64,000 nucleotides of DNA. Source: Campylorhamphus procurvoides. Taxonomy: Eukaryota > Chordata > Aves > Passeriformes > Dendrocolaptidae. The notes beneath the pieces are model-generated. The model was not told where the DNA came from, searched no databases, and saw only the letters and a list, made by a program, of their open reading frames with translations. The stretch is taken from positions 1,881,223-1,945,222 of the forward strand of contig WBMV01005969.1 of the NCBI GenBank assembly GCA_013396655.1. The letters are read 5' to 3'. This document shows positions 37,501 through 48,324 of this stretch, piece after piece. A program made the position numbers and the translations under genes. Position 1 is the stretch's first letter. Every line of letters starts with the position of its first letter.

Positions 37501-40500
37501 CTAGTTTGCAGCACCTCAGCATAGCAACCCACTTCTCAGTCCAGTGCACTGTCTGTTGCTATTGCACTGCATTGACTGAGTTCAAAAATCCCTGTGCACC
37601 AGAAAACATGGGGAAACTGTTATTTCCAAGTTAGATTTTAAGACCTTATTTTTTAGGATTAATTTCTTATTTTCTGAATGTGCGAACTCATTATCCCTTT
37701 GTTTCAATATGAAAGCTGATAGGGATTTTTGAGAGCTGTAAAAGAGGCCAGAAATGCAACCTAAGGTCTGAATAAATTCTCCTCTTTATTTCATGGGAAA
37801 AGCTTGATTTTTGGCTACTGACCATAGGGATTTATCAGCAAAACCACAGGCACAAAAACCATCATGCTCAAACAGTACCGTTAATTCAGCCACACTGCAC
37901 AAGGGCTATGCAGGAAATTCTACTCCTTTCCTGTGTAAAGAGGTTGTTTAGACCATTGAGTATAAACCCCAGTTTTCCCAAGATGTGCAATGCAGGCCAA
38001 GTGCTACTACCAGATTGTGAATGTCCTGCTTTGTTGACTGGTGGGTACTCCTGTAGGACTTCCATGCTGCACTGTGAGCAATATCAGTTATCAAAAAGGC
38101 TGGACAACTGAAACACTGCTGGCGAACCTGGGAATTTCTTGAGTGGTCAGCTAAACAAAGCAACTGAGAAGAAAGAAACTTCCTGCTCTAAACTGGCTGG
38201 TGTAAGGCATATCCACATCAGCTCTGCTTACCCTTGGTTTGCTTTGATATGTTGGTTATTTTAGACACATTGAAGCAACCACCTACCTTTACCTGCACAA
38301 ACCTAAAAATAAACATAAAAGGAAGGATAAATAAATGGACGCCATGGTCTTCCCTATAAAGAAATGTATTATATAATTAGAGACTCCTGCATCTGGGGAG
38401 TTGTTTTGCCTTTCATTTCATGATCAGTTTGGATAATTGGAAGGTTTTAGTGCAGTCTAACAAGCCCAACATATGGGAGAAGCTTGCTTTAAGAGAATTT
38501 AATTGCCTATGCACTAAACAAGGTGTACCAGCAGCCACTTCACAACTCTTGATGAACCAAATGATTCCTCCCAGTCACAGGTAGCTATCTAAAAGTGAAG
38601 CAAGCTTTCCTTGCAATTTGTCCAGGTTCCCTCTAATATTAAAAGGAGAAGCAGGCACCCCAGAGAGTCTGACCTACCCAGCTGGATCTCTTGCAATGGG
38701 ACAACCAAGCCCTCCTAAAGTGCGTACTTTTCCCTCCAGCTACAAGAGGAGCCAAGATGACTTCTTTGATTTATTGGCAGTGGTGCTGTGGGTGGGATGG
38801 GGTAAGGTCCAGGGCACTGCAGGGCTGTAGGCAAGGGAAATCTGACTTATGGATCAGTCAGCACAGCCGACGAAAAAGTCTATTGGGCACACTTAAACTA
38901 AATATTCATGTTTCATACAGCTGAAGTTAGATGAAATAAATCCTGACATAATGATCAATTTTTTTCTAGAAGCAATTGTCTCCCTTGAAGGTACATCTGC
39001 GTTCCTTCTCAGCCTTGCTATTGAGAGAACTGTGTTCACTTTGGTTTAACATGAAGGTTTTTGCATTGTGAAAAAATGCATTGGCTTGAGGACAGAAAAC
39101 CTGCTTATGTGGGCAATGTAAAATATTTGAAATCCCTTATTTCCTCCCTTCCAAGTGACTGTTTTTTGTAGATTTTAATAAACTATATGGTGTCCATAAA
39201 CTACAAAATTAAAAGCCTGGATGGCATTAGTCAAGCTACTAATATTACTCAGAGGTTCCCACCTCCCTGAAGCCAGACCTCACAGTGTTTGTCTTCTCTC
39301 TGCTGCTCAATTAGGAGCACATGTATGCAAAGGAAGCGTTAGAGCAAGGACAGGTCTTCTCAGCACCACAACTCACACCAAACCTGCTAGCCACAGTACT
39401 TTCCCAATTGCTACACACAGCAGAGGGGTGATGGAGGATCGGAGGATCAGACCCAGAAAGCACCTTCCTGTCCCAACTCAATTTCAGGAAAGAACAATCA
39501 TGTTTTCAATCTGCAGGAGAAAGATGTCTAGGCTTCAGATTACCACAATTGAAAAAAACCCCAGCAACAAAACAAAAAATCCAGAAGAAAATAAAAAAAA
39601 AAAAAAGAAAATCCCAAACTTGGCTGTAATGCATAAAATACAGCTGGGAGTAACTCTGACAATCAAGCTGCAACATTTTCTACAGGTGAAATGGAGATGA
39701 GGTAATACACAGTGTGCTGCTCAAGAATGCAGTTTTCAAGGTCTCCTAAAGTCCCTCTTTTCTGTTTAAACTGAAATGTGAACACTTCTCTCTCTCTTTT
39801 TTCTTGTGGCCGCATGACTGTTCAACAACTGCAGTTTCAACCACCCTTTAATTTTCTCTTTCTCTGGGGAATTCTGGAGTGCCTGTCTGTATATTAAATT
39901 ATTGCCGCTCAAGTGGAGAATAGAAGAGATCCCGTTATATTATTTTTGGTTCATTAAGTTTCTAATTACTTTGCTTTTGATATTGAAAAGCACTAATTAG
40001 TGCTTTTAATATATAATATTAATAATGCCCTACAATTCAATTAATACAATTTTAAAGGAAAAATAGTAAATATTCATTCCCAATGAAATATATAGTAGAA
40101 TTAAAGGCTTAGAATACTTACAAATTACTTAAGAGTAAAAAACATATAGAACTAATTCTTAGTATCTCATAACCAGGTATTCTGAATCCAGCAAATTAAA
40201 TTAAGATTTGACCTTTAAAAATCACAAAATTATCAGCTGAAACAATTCACAATGAAACCGCTCAAAAACACCAAACTCCTGTCTGTCATGTGTGAGGCTT
40301 TTTAATATGGCTTTAAAGACACTACATACACTTTTCAAATAGATTCATCCCATGTAATTACTAAAAGGCAGTATTTAATTCTTGGTTTTAGAATTGTGCC
40401 CTTGTAATTATATATTTGGATAAGTATAACCACATCACTGAGTATCCTGTCTCTATAAACAATCCTGTGCTTGAAAATAATCATTACATCACTGCAGCAT

Positions 40501-41759
40501 TTTCTTTGTTTCACCTTTACATCTCTGACACATGCTGACAGTATGAAATTTATTTTAACACAGGCGTTTCTTCATCTGAGTATTTGCTTACTTTTGGTAC
40601 AGCTTACCAAAAATGTCAGACCATGAGTACCAACTAAGAAGTGCTCGTAGAAGAGGCTACTGTATGCTCTTCACAATGATCTGAAAAATTACTATTAAAC
40701 ATGCAACACTTTTCATTTTAAATTTATGCAGCAGAATCACAGATACTCAAGTACAACACAAAGGCAAAAGTGGATGCTGGCTGAATACACCAGAGCAACA
40801 GCTGCACCACAGTGTCAGGGCAGCACAGACCAGCAGACTGTGCTACTGAGTCTCACCCATAATTAGATATTGACTTATTGACTTGGAAGAAAGGCTGTGC
40901 TGCCCAGGACACCACTGGAGAGGCTGAACCCCACCTCCAGCTCCCTGTAATTCAAAAATTGCATCTGGGTTTTCCTCCCACCTTTCCCAGAGGAGAGAGT
41001 CTGCCTCAGTGGGGAAGGCAGCTATGCAGGAGACCTTCCCCGCACCCAGTGTTGTGTTCCAGGCTTCCCATTCCTATGGGGAGGGGTATCACCAGGGTTG
41101 GCTGCCCCCCATGGGGTGCATCAGCACCCAGTGTCCAGGCACCCGCAGCTGTACAGCAGCAGGCAGTCCCCAGCTGAGCTGGCACCTGGATCTTGAGGGC
41201 CCCATTTCAGAGTCACTGCTGCAGTTGTGACTCCACTGGTTCTCTAAACAGCCTTAACAATTAGATTGGCCAATAATTAACTCAGCTAAGTAAGACCATT
41301 AGCTTTTTAATATAGCTCGTCCATCAGGTTTTCAACAACCTTAACTACATGAAACCTGATGACATCTTGTACACCAAGCAGCCTGATTTTTCCAGCTTAG
41401 CTGAACATTTTCAATTTGCATATACTCTGCGTACAATTTCAGCTGCAGCATCTTTCCTCTTCACTGTGTCTTCCTTCCTGCTTCCTTCTCTATTTGCAAA
41501 GGATGTCATTGCTCTTTTCCAGTGTTTGGACTTTGTACTCACATCCACTTATCTCTCTCTTAAGTCTTTGCTGGTGTCAGAAGCACAGAGATCTCTTCTT
41601 TGGCTTTTCCTCCTGTTGTTTTGCTTGTTCTTAGTTCTACTTTCTCTCATCTTCTTAATTGCTTCATTCTCATTTCACCTCTTTAATTGCCTACCCTTCT
41701 TTGGCTCTTTATCATTTCAATAAATGCATCTATTAACATCCCTATTGTTTACAAATCAC
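28600..41759. other. Intergenic region, no gene recognised
   Basis: About 13 kb without recognisable exons, RNA genes or transposon families. Short frames such as 29258-29512, 33637-33888, 39221-39700 and 40878-41177 show no known domain; the 39221-39700 frame runs through a poly(A) stretch, which argues against coding. An AT-rich, homeodomain-site-rich stretch lies at about 39840-40560. Genes neighbouring SRD5A2 in mammals (XDH, MEMO1) were not found here. Confidence 0.5.
39986..40007. repeat. Perfect 22-bp palindrome centred on TAATTA
   Basis: The two 11-bp halves are exact reverse complements with no spacer. The half-site is AAAAGCACTAA and the centre is CTAATTAG, a homeodomain-type core. 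The surrounding 39840-40200 is AT-rich and contains further TAATTA/ATTAAT words. A regulatory role is inference only. Confidence 0.85.
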
Positions 41760-42815
41760 CACCAGCTTCATCATTCCCTTCCTCAGCTGGACAGCGGAGA
41801 GAAAATATAAAGAAAATCTCATGGGTCGAGATGAGGACAAGGAGAAATCACTCACCAATTCCTCTCATGGGCAAAACAGACTTGCTTTGGGGAAAAGGAA
41901 TATAATTAATTTAAAATTACATCAGAGAAAGATAATGCGGAAAAAAAAGATAACTTGTAAAACACCCTCCCCCCCATCCTTCTTTACTTCCTGGGTTCAA
42001 CTTCACTCCTGATTTTCTCTATTTCCTTGCCTCCCCACAGCACAGAGGGATGCAGAATGGGGGTTGCGGCCAGTTCATCACACATGGTCTCTGCTGCTCT
42101 TTCTCCTCAAGGGAGGGACTCCTTACATTGTTCCCCTGTTCCATCGTGGAGTCCCTTCCACAGGAGATAGTCCTCCATAAACTTCTCCAATGTGAATCCT
42201 TTCCAGGGGCTGCAGTTCTTCATGAACTGCTCCTGTGTAGGTACCTTTCCATGGGGTGCAGTCCTTCAGGAACAGGCTTCTCCAGTGTGGGTCCACCATG
42301 GGGTCACAAGTCCTGCCAGCAAAACTGTTCCAGCTTGGGCTCCTCTCTCCATGGGTCCACAGGTCCTGCCAGGAGCTTGCTCCAGTGTGGGCTTCCCAGA
42401 GGTCACAGCCTTCTTTCTGGCATTCTTATGCATCCCCATGGACCTCCATGGGCTGCAGGAGGATAACCTGCCTCATCATGATCTTCACCACAGGCTGCAG
42501 GAGAATCTCTGCCAGAAGTGCCTCCTCCCCCTCTTTCTGCACTGACTTTGGTGTCTGCAGGGCTGTTTCACATATTCTCACTCCTCTCTCTGGCTGGAAT
42601 TACATAGGGTTGTTTTACCTTCTTAACTGTTATCCCAGAGGCATTACCACCATTGCTGATGGGCCTGGCATTGGCCAGCACCAGGTCTGTCTTGGGGCAT
42701 CCTGGCATTGGCTCAGTTGGGCACATGGGAAGATTCTAGGACCTTCTGGCTATGGAAACCACCCCTGTAGCTTCACCACTACCAAAACCTGGACACACAA
42801 AGCCAATAGAAACAT
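41760..42815 (-). mobile_element. Avian LTR-retrotransposon (ERV LTR-like) repeat, minus strand
   Basis: The + strand shows a series familiar from many bird genomes: an AGAAAATATAAAGAAA / GGGTCGAGATGAGGACAAGG block, GGCAAAACAGACTTG, then repeated CTCCAGTGTGGG ... GGTCACAAGTCCTGCCAG units, then GCAGGAGAATCTCTGCC and CTACCAAAACCTGG. Read in reverse, the last block resembles the start of a long avian LTR. I recall it as an ERV LTR of ERVL type but cannot confirm the family. The copy is diverged, and its boundaries are approximate. The long + frame at 42256-42936 is a by-product of this repeat, not a gene. Confidence 0.65.
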
Positions 42816-44404
42816 GCACCTCAATTTTCCTTACCTTGTAAGCTCAGTAAAAGCCTGGAGTCTTCCTCATACTTCTCTCTGCCCCCCACATTCAGTCAGC
42901 ATTGTTTTTTTGAAAGCCTTGAATGATCTACTCTGAGGCAGCTCCAGCTCTCCCCTACATCTCCGTTCACCTGTCAGGCACTTGCCACAACTCAGCTTGA
43001 GCTTCTCTCCCTGAGAGGTTATTTCCTCTGTCTTTCAAAGCTTTACCCTTCTCTTTCCCTTCTCTCCCTTGACCCCCACGGCTTTTGGAGATTCCTCTTT
43101 ATCTCATTCACCAGACTCCAGCATGAGTGGTATAAAGCTCTACCCTTGTCCTCTTCTATACCTTATCTCTGTATACTCCCAGCCACAAACAGAATTCACC
43201 TGCTGAGCAACTTGAAGATCCAGAGCTCTATTCAGATCAACATCTAAAAGTGAGATCAACCTAACAAAAAATAAGAGTACAGTGTAGTGTCTCTACCTAT
43301 CATCTGGGCTCTCTTTACAGCTAATCCTACAGGAGGTATCTAAAGCCAACCAGATGAATGGGACTCAGGAAAAACCTGTTTCCTTTCCCACCTACAAAGG
43401 GAGTCCAGCTGAGTGGCTCTGATGCTGATAACTGCACTGTAGACACTTAAGACTGGGCAAGATGAGTCACAGACCTTTCCAAACACATCCTTGCCCATCT
43501 CTCTGACACTTGCTCAGATAAGCCTCGCTGTCAGTTCAAGCTCAAGCCTGGCTAAACCAAGCCATTTCATCCTGCTGCTTCTCAGCTGCTGTTTAGGACA
43601 ATGATTGCATATGCCTACAACTTGGGAGACGTCTTTGGTCCAGACCTCTCCCTGTCCTTATTCAGGTCAAGCCTGAGCCTTGAAAGAATTGTTCTATAAA
43701 TAATTCCTGACACAAAGCCTTTCTGTTTCAATCCATGGAGCTAAGGCTCTCATCCACTCTGAATTGGCACTTTGAATTGTGCTTACTGCCAAAGCACTTG
43801 TCCTACCCTCAATAAATGCCTCCCTGTCCTGCACATAATCACTCTAAATACCTTGGCCAATGATATGAGTCTAGCTGGTCCTCTGGTGCTGCCATGACTA
43901 TCTTGGCATTTCTCCCTTAGCTCCCTACTCTCTATCACATCAGATGAGAGCTGCTTGTCCTCACTTTCAGGACCTTCCATAGTTCAACAGATCTGTCTGT
44001 CTCATGCACAGCCCCTCATGCGTAACAGAGTCAGCCCTGCCATCACCTGTGAACTGGTGACCAGGGTTAAGGCTTCCTTCTGCGCAGGCAAATATTGTCC
44101 CACTGACACACCGTGACTGCGTGCACAACTTCCCCCTTAGGTCAGGAGCTGGGTTGTCCTGTGCAATCTCATTGCCTGGCATAGTGGATTCCTTGTCTGT
44201 ACCCATGCTCTTACATACTACAAATTAATAGAGCTAAAGGGCAACTGCAGCCACCACAATAAACATTTGCATAATAATATAAAGAATGGCAGACTTAACA
44301 TTAAGAGGCACAGCTATAAGTTAGAGATAATGCATGCTGAGAGAAACTGAACGCCTTTGTCACCGCTTTGATGATGACATCACTTCTTAGAAGTATTGCA
44401 GATT
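42816..44404. other. Intergenic region, no gene seen
   Basis: Pyrimidine-leaning sequence with CT-rich stretches and no recognised gene or repeat family. Minus frames at 43783-43980 and 43967-44206 have no identifiable domain. Confidence 0.5.
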
Positions 44405-44507
44405 TCACAGAATCATAGAACAGTTTGGTTGGAAGGGACCTTGAAAATCATCTAATATCAACCCCTCTGCCATAGGCAGGGATACAATCCACTGGACCAA
44501 TTTGCTT
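44405..44507 (-). mobile_element. CR1 LINE fragment (3' end), minus strand
   Basis: Starts TCACAGAATCATAGAAC (reverse of the CR1 octamer tail) and runs through GGAAGGGACCTTGAAAATCA and a diverged CCCCTCTGCCATAGGCAGGG. A short, 5'-truncated, older copy. Confidence 0.88.
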
Positions 44508-44739
44508 ATTAATACCTGAAAATGTTTTAGTTTTTTTTTAGTGTCAGAGTGTTTTGACCACGTTACTATACACATTGAGAGGAATACCAACAGACTGGCA
44601 CTTTTGACTTAATATTTACTTTTTCTCCTTTCAGTGACTGACAGTCTTACCTTAATTTTATGTTAGCTGTGTTGGGGTTTTACATATCTTTCCTTAAGAG
44701 GAAAAATGCAGCTAAATAGCCTACCCCTTTAAAATCCCT

Positions 44740-45081
44740 TTAAATGGGTGACCGAATTGTGGCCTTCCATTACCTGAATGGAGCCTACAAGAAAGAGAGG
44801 AGCTTTTTTGTTGTGACAGGACAAGAGGGAATGGCTTCAAACTAAAAGAGAGTAGGTTTAGATTAGATACTAGGAGGAAGTTCTTTGTGCTGTGGTGGCC
44901 AGTGAGGCACTGGCACAGGTTGCCCAAAGAAGCTGTGGATGGCCCATCCCTGGAAGTGCTCATGACCGGGCTGGAAAGGGCTGTGAGCAGCCTGGTCTAG
45001 TGGAAGATGGCAGGAGGGGTGTAACTGGATCTTTCTGGCCCCTTCCAACCCAAACCATTCTACGATTCTGCGACTCCGTGA
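44740..45081 (+). mobile_element. CR1 LINE 3' portion, plus strand, abutting the AHCTF1 CpG island
   Basis: Contains the diagnostic CR1 3' UTR series GTGGCCTTCCATTACCTGAA, GGAGCCTACAAGAAAG, TTTAGATTAGATACTAGGAG, CACTGGCACAGGTTGCCC and GGCCCCTTCCAACCCAAACC, and ends in the octamer tail ATTCTACG ATTCTGCG ACTCCGTG near 45081. It is intact at the 3' end and 5'-truncated. It directly adjoins the GC-rich island that starts at about 45085, so it supplies sequence at the upstream border of the AHCTF1 promoter. Confidence 0.93.
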
Positions 45082-45212
45082 AACCCAGATAGACCGGGGG
45101 GAGGCGGGCGAAGGGGGTGAGCTGCTCCTGGGATGCGAGGGACAGAGGCAGGCAAGGCCAGCCACGGTGGGGCGGGTCAGAGTAGCAGGCCCGGGGAATG
45201 GGCTCCGAGGCG

Positions 45213-45218
45213 CACGTG
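45213..45218. promoter_or_regulatory. CACGTG E-box in the AHCTF1 CpG island
   Basis: A canonical palindromic E-box, the type bound by MYC/MAX or USF proteins, 18 bp before the first ACTAC box. Match by sequence only. Confidence 0.45.
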
Positions 45219-45235
45219 GTGCTGCCGGCCCAGGA

Positions 45236-45254
45236 ACTACAGCTCCCGGCGTGC
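45236..45254 (+). promoter_or_regulatory. ZNF143-type (ACTAYRNNNCCCR) promoter box 1
   Basis: ACTACAGCTCCCGGCGTGC fits the vertebrate promoter motif ACTAYRNNNCCCR, known to be bound by ZNF143/STAF and associated factors in TATA-less CpG-island promoters. A near-identical inverted partner lies 58 nt downstream. Confidence 0.75.
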
Positions 45255-45312
45255 CCCGCGGCAAAAGGGCGCAGGCGGTGGCGCTGGCGGGGGCGGAAGC
45301 GGCGGGCGCGCG

Positions 45313-45331
45313 GCACGCCGGGACTCGTAGT
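45313..45331 (-). promoter_or_regulatory. ZNF143-type (ACTAYRNNNCCCR) promoter box 2, inverted
   Basis: On the - strand this reads ACTACGAGTCCCGGCGTGC, identical to box 1 at 16 of 19 positions, including all fixed bases of the motif. The pair is convergent, with 58 nt between the boxes. Confidence 0.75.
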
Positions 45332-45377
45332 GCAGAGGCAGCAGCAGCCGCCTCCGCCCGGGGCCGTGCGCCGCGTA

Positions 45378-45393
45378 TTTGAAAATTCCCGCG
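45378..45393 (+). promoter_or_regulatory. Candidate CHR/E2F-like cell-cycle element
   Basis: TTTGAA (the CHR core) at 45378-45383 is followed at once by AATTCCCGCG, which contains an E2F-like TTCCCGCG. Such elements are used by DREAM/MuvB and E2F complexes to restrict expression to S-G2/M. A hexamer match alone is weak evidence. Confidence 0.35.
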
Positions 45394-45408
45394 GAGGCTC
45401 GCGGCGGG

Positions 45409-45418
45409 TCTCGCGAGA
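45409..45418. promoter_or_regulatory. TCTCGCGAGA palindromic promoter motif
   Basis: An exact copy of the ten-base palindrome enriched in vertebrate CpG-island promoters and linked to ZBTB33/Kaiso and related factors. It lies 11 bp before the assembly gap, so the transcription start is probably inside or near the gap. Confidence 0.7.
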
Positions 45419-45429
45419 ACTCCGCCCCC

Positions 45430-45706
45430 NNNNNNNNNNNNNNNNNNNNNNNNNNNNNNNNNNNNNNNNNNNNNNNNNNNNNNNNNNNNNNNNNNNNNNN
45501 NNNNNNNNNNNNNNNNNNNNNNNNNNNNNNNNNNNNNNNNNNNNNNNNNNNNNNNNNNNNNNNNNNNNNNNNNNNNNNNNNNNNNNNNNNNNNNNNNNNN
45601 NNNNNNNNNNNNNNNNNNNNNNNNNNNNNNNNNNNNNNNNNNNNNNNNNNNNNNNNNNNNNNNNNNNNNNNNNNNNNNNNNNNNNNNNNNNNNNNNNNNN
45701 NNNNNN
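45430..45706. other. Assembly gap (277 N)
   Basis: Unresolved bases inside the CpG island. Both flanks are strongly GC-rich, which fits sequencing dropout over a promoter core rather than a join of unrelated contigs. The untranslated first exon of AHCTF1 may be partly hidden here. Confidence 1.
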
Positions 45707-45860
45707 CTACCGCCGGCAGCTTTGCCTCCTGCCCGGCCGGCCACCCGCGCACGCCCTCCGATCTGGCTCCTTCGGTCACGCTTGTGGACGGTTTTTCTTT
45801 TCTAATTCCGCCCTCCCGCCCCCAGCCACCTTCTCCGACTTGTATTCCATGAGGAGGCGG

Positions 45861-48324
45861 GAAATGCACTCTGTCCGTGGAGCGGCGACTGTGGGACGAG
45901 GGATGGGGGTAGTGGGCAGGGCACAGCTTCTTCACAGGATTCCAGTGCCTTTTCTGGGGATCTCTGGGTCCGTGCACGAAGCAAAGCATCACGCAGCAAA
46001 GTTGCTGGCTTAAAAGTGCTGTGTGTCTTCCTTAATAAACTGTGGCTGCAGGTCTGGGGCGCCTGCCGCTGGAAAGCTCGGGGTCAGTCTTTCAGGTCTG
46101 ACAATTGCTTCCTGATCGTGTAGGCGGAAATGAGGGGAAATTTCGGGACTTGAGTGTGCCAGGACCTTTGCAGGGCCCGTCAGTGTGAGCCTTGGCTGGC
46201 AGCTGCGCCACGCATTTGGGCACAGCTCTGTATCCTGTGCTGCGAAGGACAGCTCCTCGTTCCCGTGCTGCCTCAGCTGTCTGTCCCGCTTCAGTTTGCC
46301 TGGGATAGGCTTTTTCCAGTCAGTGAAATTAACATGATCAGGCTTCTGTTAATTTTGTGTCTTGTGGCTGGTAAGGTGTTGGATGTAGAGCAGTAGTGGT
46401 GCTAGGCCTTTGGTGGTGTTGCATTGCTTGACTTGTGTAGATGAGAGAACAGAATCCTTAAATTGGTAAGGGAGAGTCAGCAAACAGCAGGCCCTGTTGC
46501 ATGGGTTGCAAATGTTTTTGTAGTTGAGCTTGCCAGATTGGTGGTTATAAAAGTGTGTTTGAGAATGAGATGTTCCAAAACCATCTGGATATGAGCCTGC
46601 TCTGGGTGACCCTGCTTGAGCAGGGGGATTGGAACAGATGACCAGCAGTGATTCTGGCAAGTCTTTCTCTTCCTTGTGGTTCTGGAATTTGTGCTGGGAG
46701 GGCGAGCAGTGTGATGGAGTAGCAGTGTGGTATACTGGAAATGTCTTCTAAGATATGGTAGTAAAACAAAGGATAGAGAGATGGCAGCAATGTCTTTCTT
46801 TCGGTGTCAGTGAAGTCAACATGTCCTGTGAAATCATATCTTCCTCTGTGACTGACCATATTTTTAGCTTTTTCCTCAGTAAGCCCGTAACATTGTTGGC
46901 CTCTGAGACTGATTTTTGTGTACTGCCATCAGTCAAAACTGACATCTCGGAACTCTGGCTTGGCTGTATGTATGTGATTTTGCTTGAACATGCAATTTCT
47001 CTTTTTCTTTCTTTTTTTCCTCCCCTGGGGCCTTTTAATCCGAAAATCTCATGTTTCTTTCTTTGGAAATAGTTCATGATGTTTGGAAGTCATAAGTACC
47101 TAGGGTGAAGAAGAATGGTCGTTTGGGCAACTTATATACACACCACTTTGCTGTAGGATACAGCTGGGAGGTTGAATTCCATTTATTCCTGAAAATGGAG
47201 TAAGCCTGTGGCATTTTATCCTAATCTGATTTCTAACAGACAGAAATAGGAATGTGATTGTAGTATTTGCTTTCAAAGAGAGCAGAAATGCCACTCCTGT
47301 TGGGTATACCTCTTAAAGGAGAGGCTTCATAAATTATGAAATTTTATCATCCTTGTTCCATATGGCCAAGCCAGATTTCTAGAAATAGGGAATTGTTTAA
47401 AATGCCCATTGTCTTACTGGAGGAAACCTGTGCCAGCCTGATGTTCAGGAGTTTTCATTCATTACATGAGTGGTCCACATGTTGGAGTATTACTTATTTG
47501 ATGATTTTTACTGGTGTTCTTGGACTCATAGGCATGTTTGATTTCTGCTGTGGGCAGGACTACACTATGTCAAAGTATGAGCTTTTCATCAGAGAAGAAT
47601 TCTTTCTGAGATGGTGGGAAGTTTTGGATGGAGAACAGTTTGTTTTTAAACTCCAGTCTCCTCAACAGAGTGTCTTTGAATTTGATTTCCAGTTTGGCCA
47701 CACAAGATTCTATGCCCTTGGCACAGCAGGTAGCAGTGGCCCAGGCAGGGTCAGTGAGGGTGACTCATGGAGAGCACACAGCTTAGAAGTTTCCTTACAT
47801 GCTGTTACGTGCCCTATTGGAAGAACTTTGTTCACTCTTTTCTTAAAATTATCTTGCTATTACTGTGATATATTGTATTAATAATCATGAAATACCACAC
47901 AGACATTTTCATGCTTATTTACAAAAAAAAGATTTTTTCATTCACTACAATAATTTAGGAGTTTTGGGGTGTATTCTAAAGTTCTTTAATATTTATTGTC
48001 AGAGTCGATGTTCTCCCTTAAAGCAGGATTGACCAGCGGAATACCTACGTAAATTTCTCTAGTGTCCAGTTCTGAGCTCTGTTACTTTTGTTTTCTCATT
48101 TAAAGAAAAATGAAATGTTTGCATGAGATACAGGATTTTACCTGTTGGAGGCTATTGGTATAGAGTGCTAAATTTGTTTCTACTTTTTATGTTGTGCTGT
48201 AGTTTCTGCTTCTTGGAGACCTGGTGGAGCATGTGTGCAAACTGCAGGAGAATCTGTGTGCTGCACTTGAGTGAAAGAAACCTGACTGTAGAATTCTGAT
48301 AGACAACTTTGGGGCAGGGTGTGG
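45861..48324. other. AHCTF1 upstream or first-intron region, no coding exon recognised
   Basis: GC content falls away from the island. A strong GTAAGG donor-like site at about 46370 could end an untranslated first exon, but this is not demonstrable. The + frame at 47336-47881 (181 codons) is the longest frame in this part; it resembles no family I know and is treated as a finding, not a gene. Confidence 0.5.

Larger units (their letters stand above)
45085..45860. promoter_or_regulatory. AHCTF1: CpG island, probable AHCTF1 promoter
   Basis: Very GC- and CpG-rich on both sides of the assembly gap. It lies 4.6-5.4 kb upstream of the first coding exon of AHCTF1, whose first exon is expected to be untranslated. 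Elements visible: CACGTG at 45213-45218, two inverted ACTAC...CCCGGCGTGC boxes, TTTGAA at 45378-45383 followed by TTCCCGCG, and TCTCGCGAGA at 45409-45418. These are typical of housekeeping and cell-cycle promoters. The first exon and its donor are not resolvable; they may be within the gap or downstream (a good GTAAGG donor occurs at about 46370). Confidence 0.75.

Noticed and set aside
39221..39700. 159-codon + frame
   Set aside because: Crosses a poly(A) stretch encoding lysines and shows no conserved domain or splice context; best explained by chance.
42256..42936. 226-codon open frame
   Set aside because: Lies inside the LTR-like repeat and is a by-product of its low stop content on this strand.
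45198..46013. Long frames spanning the N gap on both strands
   Set aside because: Most of their length is undetermined bases, and the rest is CpG-island sequence without any recognisable protein.
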